Below are positions 8,046 to 16,916 of a stretch of 64,000 nt of DNA, piece by piece. The stretch covers positions 226,447 to 290,446 of the forward strand of contig NZ_VSSS01000051.1 in assembly GCF_008123425.1 (NCBI RefSeq), written 5' to 3'. Numbering within the stretch: position 1 is the first letter of the stretch; each line of letters starts with the position of its first letter. The notes beneath the pieces are model-generated. The model made no database searches. It was not told the origin of the DNA and saw nothing but the letters and a program-made list of their open reading frames with translations. Made by a program: the position numbers and the translations under genes. This DNA is from Bradyrhizobium rifense. Lineage in GTDB: Bacteria; Pseudomonadota; Alphaproteobacteria; Rhizobiales; Xanthobacteraceae.

Positions 8046-10052
8046 TTAGTGCCCGTTCGTCCTGCGATCCGCGCGTGGCGCCTCCTCTTTCAGCCGCTCG
8101 AGCGCATCGGGCATCATGCGGCCGAACATCGAGCTCAGCATCGCGGTCGGGATCAGGCCCGCATTGTTGCTTTCCTGCCCCTGCGCGCCGGACATCAGGA
8201 ATTGCGGCACCAAGGGCTGGTTGATCTTGGTCAGGGCTTCCGCGAACTTCGCAAAGTTCTGCTCGGCCAGCCTGAACTCCGGGCCGCCGTATGCATCGAC
8301 CGAGAGTTTCGTCGACTGAGCGTTGGCAGTACCGACCGCCAGCACACGATCGGCCTCACCCTGGCCCTCGAGCCGTGACTGCTCGCCGACCGCGGCCGCC
8401 GTCACTTTTCGGGTCTCCGCATCCTTCTGCGCGCGAGCGAACGCCGCGGCGCCCTCGTTCTCGTTCACCTTGATCTGGATGAGCGACTGCGTCAGCGCCG
8501 TCTGCGCCGCAGCCGTCGCCTTGGCCTCGTTGAGCGCGCGCTCCTGCACGGCGGCCTTCTCCTGCTCCTGGTAGGTCTCGATCTGCTCGCGCGCGATCTG
8601 GCGAGAACGGAGCTGGATCAGGATGTTCTCGATGGTGTGGTCGCCGGCCGCGGCCCGCGGCGTGCCGATCAGGACTTCCTGGAGGTCGAGCGAATAGCTC
8701 TCGAACTTTGCCTTCATTTGCGCTGCCGATTCCTCCTGGATCTGTGCCCTGTTCTGCAGCAGCTCGATCAGGGTCATTTTCTGCGCGATGTTCTTGAAGA
8801 ACGCGCTCACCATCGGGTCGAGCGTCTGCTCGACGAGCTTCTTCACATCGCCGAAACGCTGGATGATCATCGGCGCCTTCTTGTAGTCGATATGCATGAC
8901 CACCGAGAGCGGCAGCGTCGGCTCGAACGCATCGCGGGTGATCAGCGAGATCTCCGACAGGTTCTCATCGAGCTTCATCGCGCCGACCTCACCGCGCACC
9001 CATTTCAGGATGAAGTTGACGGTCGGGATGATCTCGATCTTGCCGGCATAGGTGTTGAAGGCGTATTTGCCGGGCAGCAGCGGATCCTTCCAGACGCCGC
9101 GGCCGCCGTTGAGAACCAGCTCGCCGTGGCGATATTGCTCACCCGACACGTCGTCGCTATGCGGGCCGGTATAGAAGATGACGACGCCGACATTGCCGAC
9201 CGGGATTACCGTCTTCGGCACCGCCTCGACGGTCGCGAACAGGCGGTTGATGTACCAGGTGCCCTCGACGATGACCTGCAATTGCCGGCCGCGGTAACCG
9301 CCGGCCGCCAAGAACTTCTCGGGCTCCTGGAAATTGTTGTGAAAGATCTCGTCGTCGCGGAGGTCAGTGCCGACCTCGGGCGCGATGATCTCGCCTGACG
9401 GCAGCGACGGACCGTCATGCACGGTGACGACGCCGACCAGATCGTGATCGGCCGCGAGCACGACGGGCGTAAAGCCCCAGCGCTCGGCGATCGTCAGCTG
9501 CATGGCGTCGAGCACGCTGCGCTCCTGCCCGCTGAGGGCATGGCCGTAGACGCGTTCGTCGGTGATGATCGCGAACTGCGTCGTGTTGATCGCATAGGTG
9601 CCTTCGCGCAGGATCTTGCGCTGCGGCCCCTTCTGGCCACCGCCGAGCAGGAAGCGCCGCACGTCCTGGAAATCCGCCCTGTCCTCGGTGTCGTTGGCAC
9701 CGAGCACCTGCGATGGCAGGAGCGGCGCGCCGTCCCGCGCGAACACATAGGCGATCTTGCCCTGTCCGACCGTGACGAGATCCGATTTGTGGATCCGGTA
9801 CATGAACGGAAAGAACACGTGCAGGCCGCCGCGCAGCACGTCCGGCTCGTAACCGGCTTCACCGTTCAGCGCGATGAATCCGCCCTCGATCGATCCGCTC
9901 GTCGACCACAGCTTCTCGACGATGCCAACCTGATTGTTCGGAATGTAACGAAAGATTTTCGAAGCGCGCGGCAGGATCACGAGCGCGATCGCCGCCGCGG
10001 CCCAAAGCGCCGGCTGGATCAGCCAGGCGCCATTGAAACCATTGAGGTCCAT
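8046..10052 (-). CDS. SPFH/flotillin-like membrane protein
   Basis: 668 residues. One transmembrane helix near the N terminus (LIQPALWAAAAIALVILP) is followed by an SPFH/band-7 type region (IPNNQVGIVEKLW, FFPFMYRIHKSDLVTV), a further SPFH-like part (VMHIDYKKAPMIIQRFG), then a long Ala/Glu/Gln-rich coiled coil (about residues 480-590) and a tail ending in an FGRMMPDALERL segment. The ATG at 10052 has GGAG 7 nt upstream; a longer in-frame start at 10154 lacks support. SPFH proteins assemble into large membrane scaffolds; the client is unknown. Confidence 0.85.
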   Translation of the reverse strand: MDLNGFNGAWLIQPALWAAAAIALVILPRASKIFRYIPNNQVGIVEKLWSTSGSIEGGFIALNGEAGYEPDVLRGGLHVFFPFMYRIHKSDLVTVGQGKIAYVFARDGAPLLPSQVLGANDTEDRADFQDVRRFLLGGGQKGPQRKILREGTYAINTTQFAIITDERVYGHALSGQERSVLDAMQLTIAERWGFTPVVLAADHDLVGVVTVHDGPSLPSGEIIAPEVGTDLRDDEIFHNNFQEPEKFLAAGGYRGRQLQVIVEGTWYINRLFATVEAVPKTVIPVGNVGVVIFYTGPHSDDVSGEQYRHGELVLNGGRGVWKDPLLPGKYAFNTYAGKIEIIPTVNFILKWVRGEVGAMKLDENLSEISLITRDAFEPTLPLSVVMHIDYKKAPMIIQRFGDVKKLVEQTLDPMVSAFFKNIAQKMTLIELLQNRAQIQEESAAQMKAKFESYSLDLQEVLIGTPRAAAGDHTIENILIQLRSRQIAREQIETYQEQEKAAVQERALNEAKATAAAQTALTQSLIQIKVNENEGAAAFARAQKDAETRKVTAAAVGEQSRLEGQGEADRVLAVGTANAQSTKLSVDAYGGPEFRLAEQNFAKFAEALTKINQPLVPQFLMSGAQGQESNNAGLIPTAMLSSMFGRMMPDALERLKEEAPRADRRTNGH

Positions 10053-10287
10053 AGCTCTTCTCCACAATTCGCAACTGGGCGGCCGTGTTAACCAAGGCCA
10101 CACCCCAGAATTGCGGGAGCGGAGATGTGAATACGGCCCTTGCTCCGCAAGCACGACGTCGCGCGGAGCAGTGCCAATCTTTTTTTATTGGGGACTTGAC
10201 GGGAACCGAATTTGCGCGGCCGAGCAGACCGTCAGGATCCGCTCGGCGGCTGAAAAATCCGAGTCGCGAATTCGTCTATGACGAGCG

Positions 10288-10890
10288 TCACTTCGTCGGC
10301 TCGGTCGTCGACCACAGCACGGTCTTGGCGCTCTTCTCATAGGCCATGCCCTTGGGATAGCTGATCAGCTCCATCTGCATTCCCCACGGCGTCAGGAAGT
10401 AGAGAATGGATTGGCCGGCCGCCGGCCCTTCGTTCACCGGGATCGGGCCCTGCATGGTCTTGACGTTCTTCGACCGCAGATACTCGGCGGCCTTTGTGAT
10501 GTCGTCGACATAGAGCGCGATGTGATGGCCGCCGATGTCGCTGTTCTTCGGCAGCGTCTTGGCCTGGTCGGGCGACTGATACTGGAACAGCTCGATGTTG
10601 GAGCCATAGCCGCAGCGGACCATGCTGATCTCGTCAATGACGGCGCGCGGGTTCACATTGACGACGTCCTGCATGAACGTGCCCTTGTCGTCCATGAACG
10701 GTCCAAACGACATCGCATGCGAGCAGCCGAGCACGTCGGTGAAGAAGGCGGTCGCCGCCTTCACGTCCGGCACGGTGATGCCGGTGTGATCGTGGCCGCG
10801 CAGGCCGGGAATGGAATCCGCCGAAGCCGGCAGGATCGAGGCGCCGAGCGACAGCGCGGCGGAGGCAAGCAGTACTCGCAACGGGATCAT
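10288..10890 (-). CDS. exported VOC (glyoxalase/dioxygenase superfamily) protein
   Basis: 200 residues with a Sec-type signal peptide (MIPLRVLLASAALSLGA, cleavage near ASA-DS) and a vicinal-oxygen-chelate fold: HDHTGITVPDVKAATAFFTDVLG, then GGHHIALYVDDITKAAEYL, and a C-terminal MQMELISYP that carries the usual Glu ligand. An exported VOC protein is uncommon, as most are cytosolic. It starts 46 nt after the SDR gene stop and is probably the last gene of the long minus-strand operon beginning at 18149. The ATG at 10890 is preceded by AAGGAAG. Substrate unknown. Confidence 0.82.
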   Translation of the reverse strand: MIPLRVLLASAALSLGASILPASADSIPGLRGHDHTGITVPDVKAATAFFTDVLGCSHAMSFGPFMDDKGTFMQDVVNVNPRAVIDEISMVRCGYGSNIELFQYQSPDQAKTLPKNSDIGGHHIALYVDDITKAAEYLRSKNVKTMQGPIPVNEGPAAGQSILYFLTPWGMQMELISYPKGMAYEKSAKTVLWSTTEPTK

Positions 10891-10936
10891 GATCGCTTCC
10901 TTTTGGTTCGCAGCAACACAACATCCGATTTGAAAC

Positions 10937-11656
10937 TCAGCCCGGCGACGCCAACTGGCGCTCGACACCCTTGGGATCGTGAGCGAGGCCCTGCGCAAGG
11001 CCACGCGCCATCTCGCCGACATAGATTTCCTCCTCGCCGGCCTCGAAACCGTCGAGGATTTCCTTTGCCGCATCCGCGGTCGTCATCTTCGGGATGGTCA
11101 GCATCGCGGTCATGCGGGTGTCGATCGCACCGGGAAGCGCGGCGGCGACACGCACGCCTTTCGGGCCGAGATCACCGCGCAAGCCTTGCGTCAGGCTGAG
11201 ACCCGCCGCCTTGGAGGCGCAATAGGATCCCATGAACGGCAGGTTGACGCGCGCCAGGATGGTGAGGATGTTGAGCACCGCCCCCTTGTTCTTGATCAGC
11301 GTCGGTGCGAAGGCCTTCGTCACCCGCAGGGGCGCGAGATAATTGATCTCGATCTCCTCACGTGCGATCACAAGATCGGGCGCGGCCATGAAGCCGGTGT
11401 TGTGGTTGATTCCGGCATTGTTGATCAGCAGCGTGACGTCGCCGAGAGCGCCTGCTGCCTTCGCGACATCGTCATCGCTTGTGACATCCATCTTGACCGG
11501 CACGACGCCGTCAGAGGCGGCGAGAGCGGAAGCATCGCGCGCAGCGGCGTAGATTTTCGCCGCCCCGCGCGCCTTGAGCTCGGCGATAAGTGCTTGCGCG
11601 ATCGCACCGGCGGCACCGGTGACGAGGATGACGGAACCCTTGATTGTCTCGGTCAT
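10937..11656 (-). CDS. short-chain dehydrogenase/reductase (atypical active site)
   Basis: 239-residue Rossmann-fold SDR with an N-terminal TGAAGAIA cofactor loop (third Gly of TGxxxGxG replaced by Ala), LLINNAG near residue 77, and YCASK with Tyr145 and Lys149. Counting back 13 residues from Tyr145 puts Thr132 where the catalytic Ser normally sits (NILT instead of NISS), so catalysis may be altered. Its start overlaps the stop of the upstream ABC ATPase gene by 4 nt (ATGA), so it is translationally coupled to the transporter operon. Confidence 0.88.
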   Translation of the reverse strand: MTETIKGSVILVTGAAGAIAQALIAELKARGAAKIYAAARDASALAASDGVVPVKMDVTSDDDVAKAAGALGDVTLLINNAGINHNTGFMAAPDLVIAREEIEINYLAPLRVTKAFAPTLIKNKGAVLNILTILARVNLPFMGSYCASKAAGLSLTQGLRGDLGPKGVRVAAALPGAIDTRMTAMLTIPKMTTADAAKEILDGFEAGEEEIYVGEMARGLAQGLAHDPKGVERQLASPG

Positions 11657-12507
11657 GCGGCTGATCCTTGCTGTTGCGGAGTAGCGACCGCGGCTTCGTC
11701 GAGCCAGCCCGGCTCGACATCAGGCAACGGGATGGCGGCAAGCAATTGCTGCGTATAGGCATGCTGCGGCGCGCCGAACACCCGCGCGACGGGGCCGAAT
11801 TCAACCACCTCGCCATGATGCAGGATCGCGACGTCGTCGCAGAGCACGCGCACCACCGAGAGGTCGTGGCTGATGAAGACCATGGTGAGACCGAGCCGCG
11901 CGCGCAGCTCCTTCAGCAGCAGCAGGATGTGCGCCTGGGTCGAAACGTCGAGGCCCGACACGATCTCGTCGGCGACGATGAAATCGGGCTCGAGCGCAAG
12001 CGCCCGCGCAATGCCGGCGCGCTGGCGCTGCCCGCCGGACAATTCGTGCGGATAGCGGTCGGCGAATTCGCCCGGCAGTCCGACCAGATTGAGCAGCGCC
12101 GCCGCGCGCTCGCGCTGGTCGCGTTTGCCTTTCAGCCGCCCATGCACGCCGAGCGGACGCGTCAGCGTCGTGCCGAGCCGCAGCCGCGGATTGAGTGAGG
12201 ATTGCGGATCCTGAAAAATCATCTGGATGCGTGCCCGCAGGGGGCGCAGCGCAGCTTCATCGAGCTGGCCGATCTCGACACCGTCGAACTGGATGCCGCC
12301 GGAGGTCGGCTTCAACAGCCGCACCAGCAGGCGGCCGAGCGTGGTCTTGCCGGAGCCGGATTCCCCGACGAGACCCAGCACCGAGCCGCGCGGCACGGCG
12401 AGATCGACGCCCTTGATCACCTCTCGCAAGGTCGGCTTGCCGAACAGACCGTTGCGCTGCGGATAGCCAAAGCCGAGATTGCCGGTACTGAGCAGGATGT
12501 CGCTCAT
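11653..12507 (-). CDS. ABC transporter ATP-binding protein, DppF/OppF type
   Basis: 284-residue ATPase. Walker A is GESGSGKTT (residues about 47-55), the signature is LSGGQRQR, Walker B lies in FIVADE and is followed by the D-loop SGLD and the switch His in FISHDLS. The C-terminal HAYTQQLLAAIP stretch is the oligopeptide-transporter domain typical of the OppF/DppF subunit. Overlaps the DppD-like gene upstream by 4 nt and the SDR downstream by 4 nt. Works as a heterodimer with the 12504-13379 product to power the importer. Confidence 0.93.
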   Translation of the reverse strand: MSDILLSTGNLGFGYPQRNGLFGKPTLREVIKGVDLAVPRGSVLGLVGESGSGKTTLGRLLVRLLKPTSGGIQFDGVEIGQLDEAALRPLRARIQMIFQDPQSSLNPRLRLGTTLTRPLGVHGRLKGKRDQRERAAALLNLVGLPGEFADRYPHELSGGQRQRAGIARALALEPDFIVADEIVSGLDVSTQAHILLLLKELRARLGLTMVFISHDLSVVRVLCDDVAILHHGEVVEFGPVARVFGAPQHAYTQQLLAAIPLPDVEPGWLDEAAVATPQQQGSAA

Positions 12508-13379
12508 GCTGCGTCCACCGCTGCAACGTCATCGAGCCGGTGCGCCTCCGACCACAATTGCTCGATCAGGGCTGGCGGCACCGGGCGTAGCGCTTCGGCC
12601 GGCCGGTCGGCGCGCGGCGTCGCGGCGAGCAGCGCGCGGGTATAGGCATGGCGCGGTCGCGTCAGCACGTTGGCTGTCTCGCCCTCCTCTAGCACGCGGC
12701 CGGCATGCAGCACGGTCATGCTGCGGCAGATCTTTGCGACCACGCCGAGATCGTGGGTCACGAACAGCACGGCGCTGCCATGGCGCAAGCGCAGCCGCTC
12801 GACGAGCTGAAGCACCTGACGCTGCACGGTAACGTCGAGGGCCGTGGTCGGCTCGTCGGCAATGACGAGGGCGGGGTCGCAGGCAAAAGCCATCGCGATC
12901 AGCACGCGCTGGCGCATGCCGCCGGAGATTTCGTGCGGATAGAGCGCGAGCACCCGTTCGGGCTCGCGGATCGCGACCTCGGTCAGAAGCTCGGCGGCGC
13001 GCGCCAGCGCCGTGCGCTTCGACAGGTCGAGATGATGCCGCAGCAAATTGCCGATCTGCGCTCCGATGCGTTTGACCGGATTGAGCGAGGTCATCGGGTC
13101 CTGCGGGATCAGCGCGATGCGGCGACCGAGCAGGCGGCGGCGCTCGGCCTCGGCCATGGCCAGGAGATCGCGGCCCTCGAAGGCGATGCGGCCTGCGGTA
13201 ACGGCCGCGTTCGCCGGCAACAGTCCGAGCACGGCGCGGCCGAGCATGGACTTGCCGGCGCCGGATTCACCAACCAGCCCGCGGACCTCACCGGGCTGCA
13301 CTTCGAGGCTGACGCCGCGCAGCACATTCGCGGCGCCGATCGCGACCTTCAGCCCTTCGACAGTGAACGTCGCCGTCAT
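12504..13379 (-). CDS. ABC transporter ATP-binding protein, DppD/OppD type
   Basis: 291-residue ATPase with Walker A GESGAGKS, an ISGGMRQR signature (the MRQR form common in OppD/DppD), Walker B in LVIADEPTTALD and the switch His in FVTHDLG. The C-terminal HAYTRALLAATP marks the oligopeptide-transporter extension. It overlaps the permease gene upstream by 4 nt and the second ATPase downstream by 4 nt, a compact translationally coupled arrangement. Confidence 0.93.
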   Translation of the reverse strand: MTATFTVEGLKVAIGAANVLRGVSLEVQPGEVRGLVGESGAGKSMLGRAVLGLLPANAAVTAGRIAFEGRDLLAMAEAERRRLLGRRIALIPQDPMTSLNPVKRIGAQIGNLLRHHLDLSKRTALARAAELLTEVAIREPERVLALYPHEISGGMRQRVLIAMAFACDPALVIADEPTTALDVTVQRQVLQLVERLRLRHGSAVLFVTHDLGVVAKICRSMTVLHAGRVLEEGETANVLTRPRHAYTRALLAATPRADRPAEALRPVPPALIEQLWSEAHRLDDVAAVDAA

Positions 13380-14263
13380 GAGCGTTGTACCGGATCGAGC
13401 GCGTGGCGCAGGCCGTCACCGAAGAGATTGAGGCCGATCACGCTGGTGATGATGCAGACGATCGGAAGCGCCATGATCCACGGCGCCTGATAGACGATCT
13501 GGCGACCCTCGGCGATCATGCTGCCCCAGGTCGGCGTATCGCCGGCCACCGAGATGCCGACAAAGGACAGGATGACCTCGACCAGGATCGCAATGCCCAT
13601 CTCGACGGCGAGGAGCGTCACAAGCAGCGGAACAAGATTGGGCAATATCTCCAGCCGCAGCAGCTTCACCCGGCTCAAGCCGATCACCCGCGCCGCGGCG
13701 GCATAATCGCGCGTGAGCTGCACCATGGTCTCGGCGCGGATCACGCGGGCGAAACGCGTCCAGTCGACCACCACGATCGCCGCGATCACCGAGGTGAGGC
13801 CGGCGCCGATCACCGCGGCCAGCACGATCGACAGCAGCACGGGCGGAAACGCCATCCAGACGTCGATCAGCCGGGAGATGAACTGGTCGACCCAGCCGCC
13901 AAAACTCCCCGCAAGCAGACCGAGCGCGACGCCGATCGCCGCGGCGAGCGTTGCCGCGATCAGTGCGACCATCACCGCGGTCCGCGCCGAATAGATCAGG
14001 CGCGACAGCACACAGCGGCCGAGGCTGTCGGTGCCGAGAAGATAGGCGGGCTCGCCGCCGGTCATCCAGGCCGGCGGCAATTGTGCCGACATCAGGTCCT
14101 GCTCGAGCGGATCGTGCGGCGCGAGCAGGGGTGCAAAGATGGCAGCCAGCACCAACAGGGCGACCAGTGCTGCGCCGAGCCAGAGACGCGGACCGCCCCG
14201 CTTCAGACCTGCAAGCAGACGCGACGGCGGCGTGGCGATGGAGGTGACTGCGATGTCAGCCAT
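13376..14263 (-). CDS. ABC transporter permease, DppC/OppC type
   Basis: 295-residue inner-membrane permease with about six transmembrane segments. The DppC-type lead-in (LLAPHDPLEQDLMSAQLPP) is followed by GTDSLGRCVLSRLIYSARTA, and the ATPase-coupling EAA-type loop is visible around YAAAARVIGLSRVKLLRLEILPN-like sequence. The ATG at 14263 begins MADIAVTS and overlaps the DppB-like stop by 8 nt, preferred over an in-frame codon at 14335 lying inside the upstream gene. Confidence 0.92.
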   Translation of the reverse strand: MADIAVTSIATPPSRLLAGLKRGGPRLWLGAALVALLVLAAIFAPLLAPHDPLEQDLMSAQLPPAWMTGGEPAYLLGTDSLGRCVLSRLIYSARTAVMVALIAATLAAAIGVALGLLAGSFGGWVDQFISRLIDVWMAFPPVLLSIVLAAVIGAGLTSVIAAIVVVDWTRFARVIRAETMVQLTRDYAAAARVIGLSRVKLLRLEILPNLVPLLVTLLAVEMGIAILVEVILSFVGISVAGDTPTWGSMIAEGRQIVYQAPWIMALPIVCIITSVIGLNLFGDGLRHALDPVQRS

Positions 14264-15263
14264 AGCGCAGCCTCGGATCCAGCATGGTGACCACGAGATC
14301 GACGACGAGATTGAGCGCGATGAACAGCACCGCAAAGGTCAGCACCAGGCCCTGGATCAGCGGAAAGTCGCGGTTGATCACCGCGTCGATCGCCATGTTG
14401 CCGATGCCTTCATAGGAGAAGATGCGCTCGACCAGCACGGTGCCGCCGAGCAGCAGCGTCACCTGGACGCCGCCGAGCGCGACCGTCGGGATCAACGCGT
14501 TGGGAAACACCTCATGCAGCAGGATGTTCGGGCGCGAATAGCCGCGGGCGCGCGCGATTTGCGCATAATCCTGGTCCTCCGCCTCCGCCAGCGACGCCTT
14601 CAGCAAGCGCGCCACCAGGGCCGCAAACGGCAGCGCCAGCGCTACCGCAGGCAGGATCATGTGGTGCAGGAGCGCGAAGGCGATGTCGAAGCGGCCGGCT
14701 AGAACGCTCTCGATCAGGTAGAAATTGCTTCGCAGGTTGAGGTCGATCTCCGGATCGATCCGGCCGGAGATCGGCAGCAGCGGGATGAGCACACCGAACA
14801 GCAGCAGCAGGATCAGCGCCCAGAGGAAATCCGGAATCGCGAGCAGCATGCCGATGCCGCCATCGACGATCCATTCGGCGCGCCGGCCGCGCAGCAAAAT
14901 ACCGGCGAGCGCTGCGACCACGCCGAGCACAACGGCAATCATCGTTGCGAGCAGCGCAAGCTCGATCGTGGCCGGCAGCCGCGCCAGCAACAATTCGAGC
15001 ACGCGCTGCCGCACGCTGATGGAGCGGCCGAAATCGCCGCTTGCGACCTGGCCGAGCCAGGTCGCAAATTGCTGGAGGATTGGCTGGTCGAGGCCGTAGA
15101 GCGCGCGCAGCCGGCCGATATCGGCCTCGGAGGCGCCGGGCGGGATCATCATGGCGATGGGATCGCCGGGCACGACGCGCAGGAGCACGAAGACGATCAC
15201 CGCCACACCGAACAGCGTGGGCGGCACGAGGACGAGTCGCCTGATCAGCTCGCCCCATCGCAT
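14256..15263 (-). CDS. ABC transporter permease, DppB/OppB type
   Basis: 335-residue permease. The N terminus reads MRWGELIRRLVLVPPTLFGVAVIVF and then RVVPGDPIAM, the classic DppB/OppB opening. About six membrane spans and the coupling loop (ARARGYSRPNILLHEVFPNALIP region) follow. The DppC-type gene overlaps its 3' end by 8 nt. It pairs with that gene to form the import channel for the receptor encoded just upstream. Confidence 0.93.
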   Translation of the reverse strand: MRWGELIRRLVLVPPTLFGVAVIVFVLLRVVPGDPIAMMIPPGASEADIGRLRALYGLDQPILQQFATWLGQVASGDFGRSISVRQRVLELLLARLPATIELALLATMIAVVLGVVAALAGILLRGRRAEWIVDGGIGMLLAIPDFLWALILLLLFGVLIPLLPISGRIDPEIDLNLRSNFYLIESVLAGRFDIAFALLHHMILPAVALALPFAALVARLLKASLAEAEDQDYAQIARARGYSRPNILLHEVFPNALIPTVALGGVQVTLLLGGTVLVERIFSYEGIGNMAIDAVINRDFPLIQGLVLTFAVLFIALNLVVDLVVTMLDPRLRYG

Positions 15264-15293
15264 CCTGGTGTCGCCCTTCCCTGAAACCGCGGC

Positions 15294-16832
15294 CTAAGCC
15301 GGCGTGACGAGCTGCGGAAGGATCATGCCGTTGGACTGCGACACGACCTTGAGGCCCTTCTTGTGGATGATCGGCTGCACATACTGGAACAGCGGGATCA
15401 CCTCGCCTTCCTCGGCGATGTATTTGTCGACCGCCTTATAACCGGCGATGCGCTTGGCTTCGTCCTTCTCGCCCCACAGCGGCCCGATGCGCTCGACGAG
15501 GTCCTTGCCCTTCCAGGCGCAGTGCGGCGAGGGCCCGAACATCGCAAAGCCGGTCGAGGTCGAGGGATCGCCGATCGCATTGCCCCAATTGTAGAAGGCG
15601 GCCGGAGCCAGTGCGTGGCGCGCACGCAGCTCGAAATGCTTTGCGATCTCGTAGACCTCGATCGTAGCATCGATGCCGACCTTGCGCCACATGCCGACGA
15701 TCGCCTGGATCATCTCGTAGTCTTTCGGCTTGAAGCCGCGCGTGGTCTGGATCGTGAACTTGACCGGCTTCTCGGGCGAGTAACCACTCTTGGCGAGCAG
15801 GCTCTTGGCAAGCTCCGGATCGTAGGCGACCTTGATCGAAGGATCGAAGGCCGCATAGCCCGGGGCCTCCAGCGTCGCGATCGGCACACCGTAACCCTTG
15901 AGCAGCCGGTCGACGATCGACTTCTTGTCGATGGCGTGATTTGCCGCGAGACGCACATTGCGGTCGAGCATCGGATCGATATCGGTGAGGAAGATCATCG
16001 CGATGTCGGAGACCGGCTTGGTCTGGCCGGCAAGGCCCGGCTTGGCCTTCAACCGGTCGAACTCCTCGTAGGGAATCTCGAAAGTGAGATCGGAGCCACC
16101 GGATTCCATCTCCGCGACGCGGCTGGTGGAATCGGTGATGAATTTGAACACCACGGTCTCGAAGGCGGGCTTGGGGCCCCAATAGCCGGAATGCGCCTTC
16201 AGCCTGAGGAACGCGTTGCGCTCGAAGGCGTCGACCTTGTAGGGGCCCGATCCGATCGGCGCCTTCTCGAACCCTTCCGCGCCGACTTTCTCGTAATAAG
16301 ACTTGGGCAGGATATAGCCCGTGAGGAACGCCATCCATTTGAACAGCGTCGGCTCGAACTCCAGCACGTCACCGGTGATGGTGTTGCCGTCGATCTTGTA
16401 ATTGCCGACCTTGGACCAGACGAACTGGATGGGATTGCCGCCCTTCGGATCCGCGGCGCGGGTGAGCGACCACACCACATCTTCCGGCGTCACCGGCGAG
16501 CCGTCATGCCAGGTTGCGCCCTTCCGCACGTCCAGCGTGATCTTGCTGCGATCCTCGTTCCAGCCCCATTTCGTCAGAATACCCGGCTTGAACGACAGAT
16601 CGGGCGCCTGGCCGATGAAGGGATCGAACACCGCCTGATAGATCGACTGGATGGTCGGGTTGACGGCCGAGAGGCCGACGGTCGGATCGAACGACGGCAA
16701 ATTGACATTGTAGGCAATGGTCAGCGTGCCCGGCGTAGCGGCGAGCGCACCACCGTTAAGACCAGAGACGAGCGGCAGCGCGGCGGCGCCGCCGGCGAAC
16801 TGGAGAAGCGAGCGACGAGAGAGCGACGACAT
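15294..16832 (-). CDS. ABC transporter substrate-binding protein, family 5
   Basis: 512-residue periplasmic receptor. Tat-type leader SRRSLLQFAGGAAALPLVSG precedes an SBP_bac_5 domain (ILTKWGWNEDRSKITLDVRK, TWHDGSPVTPEDVVWSLTR). Three in-frame ATGs lie at 16850, 16838 and 16832; a GGGGG run about 8 nt before 16832 favours the last. First transporter gene of the operon, about 84 nt downstream of the dienelactone-hydrolase fusion gene. The ligand is probably a peptide-like or amphipathic small molecule, not a nickel or heme ligand that can be recognised. Confidence 0.92.
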   Translation of the reverse strand: MSSLSRRSLLQFAGGAAALPLVSGLNGGALAATPGTLTIAYNVNLPSFDPTVGLSAVNPTIQSIYQAVFDPFIGQAPDLSFKPGILTKWGWNEDRSKITLDVRKGATWHDGSPVTPEDVVWSLTRAADPKGGNPIQFVWSKVGNYKIDGNTITGDVLEFEPTLFKWMAFLTGYILPKSYYEKVGAEGFEKAPIGSGPYKVDAFERNAFLRLKAHSGYWGPKPAFETVVFKFITDSTSRVAEMESGGSDLTFEIPYEEFDRLKAKPGLAGQTKPVSDIAMIFLTDIDPMLDRNVRLAANHAIDKKSIVDRLLKGYGVPIATLEAPGYAAFDPSIKVAYDPELAKSLLAKSGYSPEKPVKFTIQTTRGFKPKDYEMIQAIVGMWRKVGIDATIEVYEIAKHFELRARHALAPAAFYNWGNAIGDPSTSTGFAMFGPSPHCAWKGKDLVERIGPLWGEKDEAKRIAGYKAVDKYIAEEGEVIPLFQYVQPIIHKKGLKVVSQSNGMILPQLVTPA

Positions 16833-16916
16833 GTTCATGACCCCCAACACGATGAGCGCGAGATTGCGAGCAGTTGCGAAAACGGCGCCGCGAGCGGCGC
16901 CATCGATCAGGCCTGG

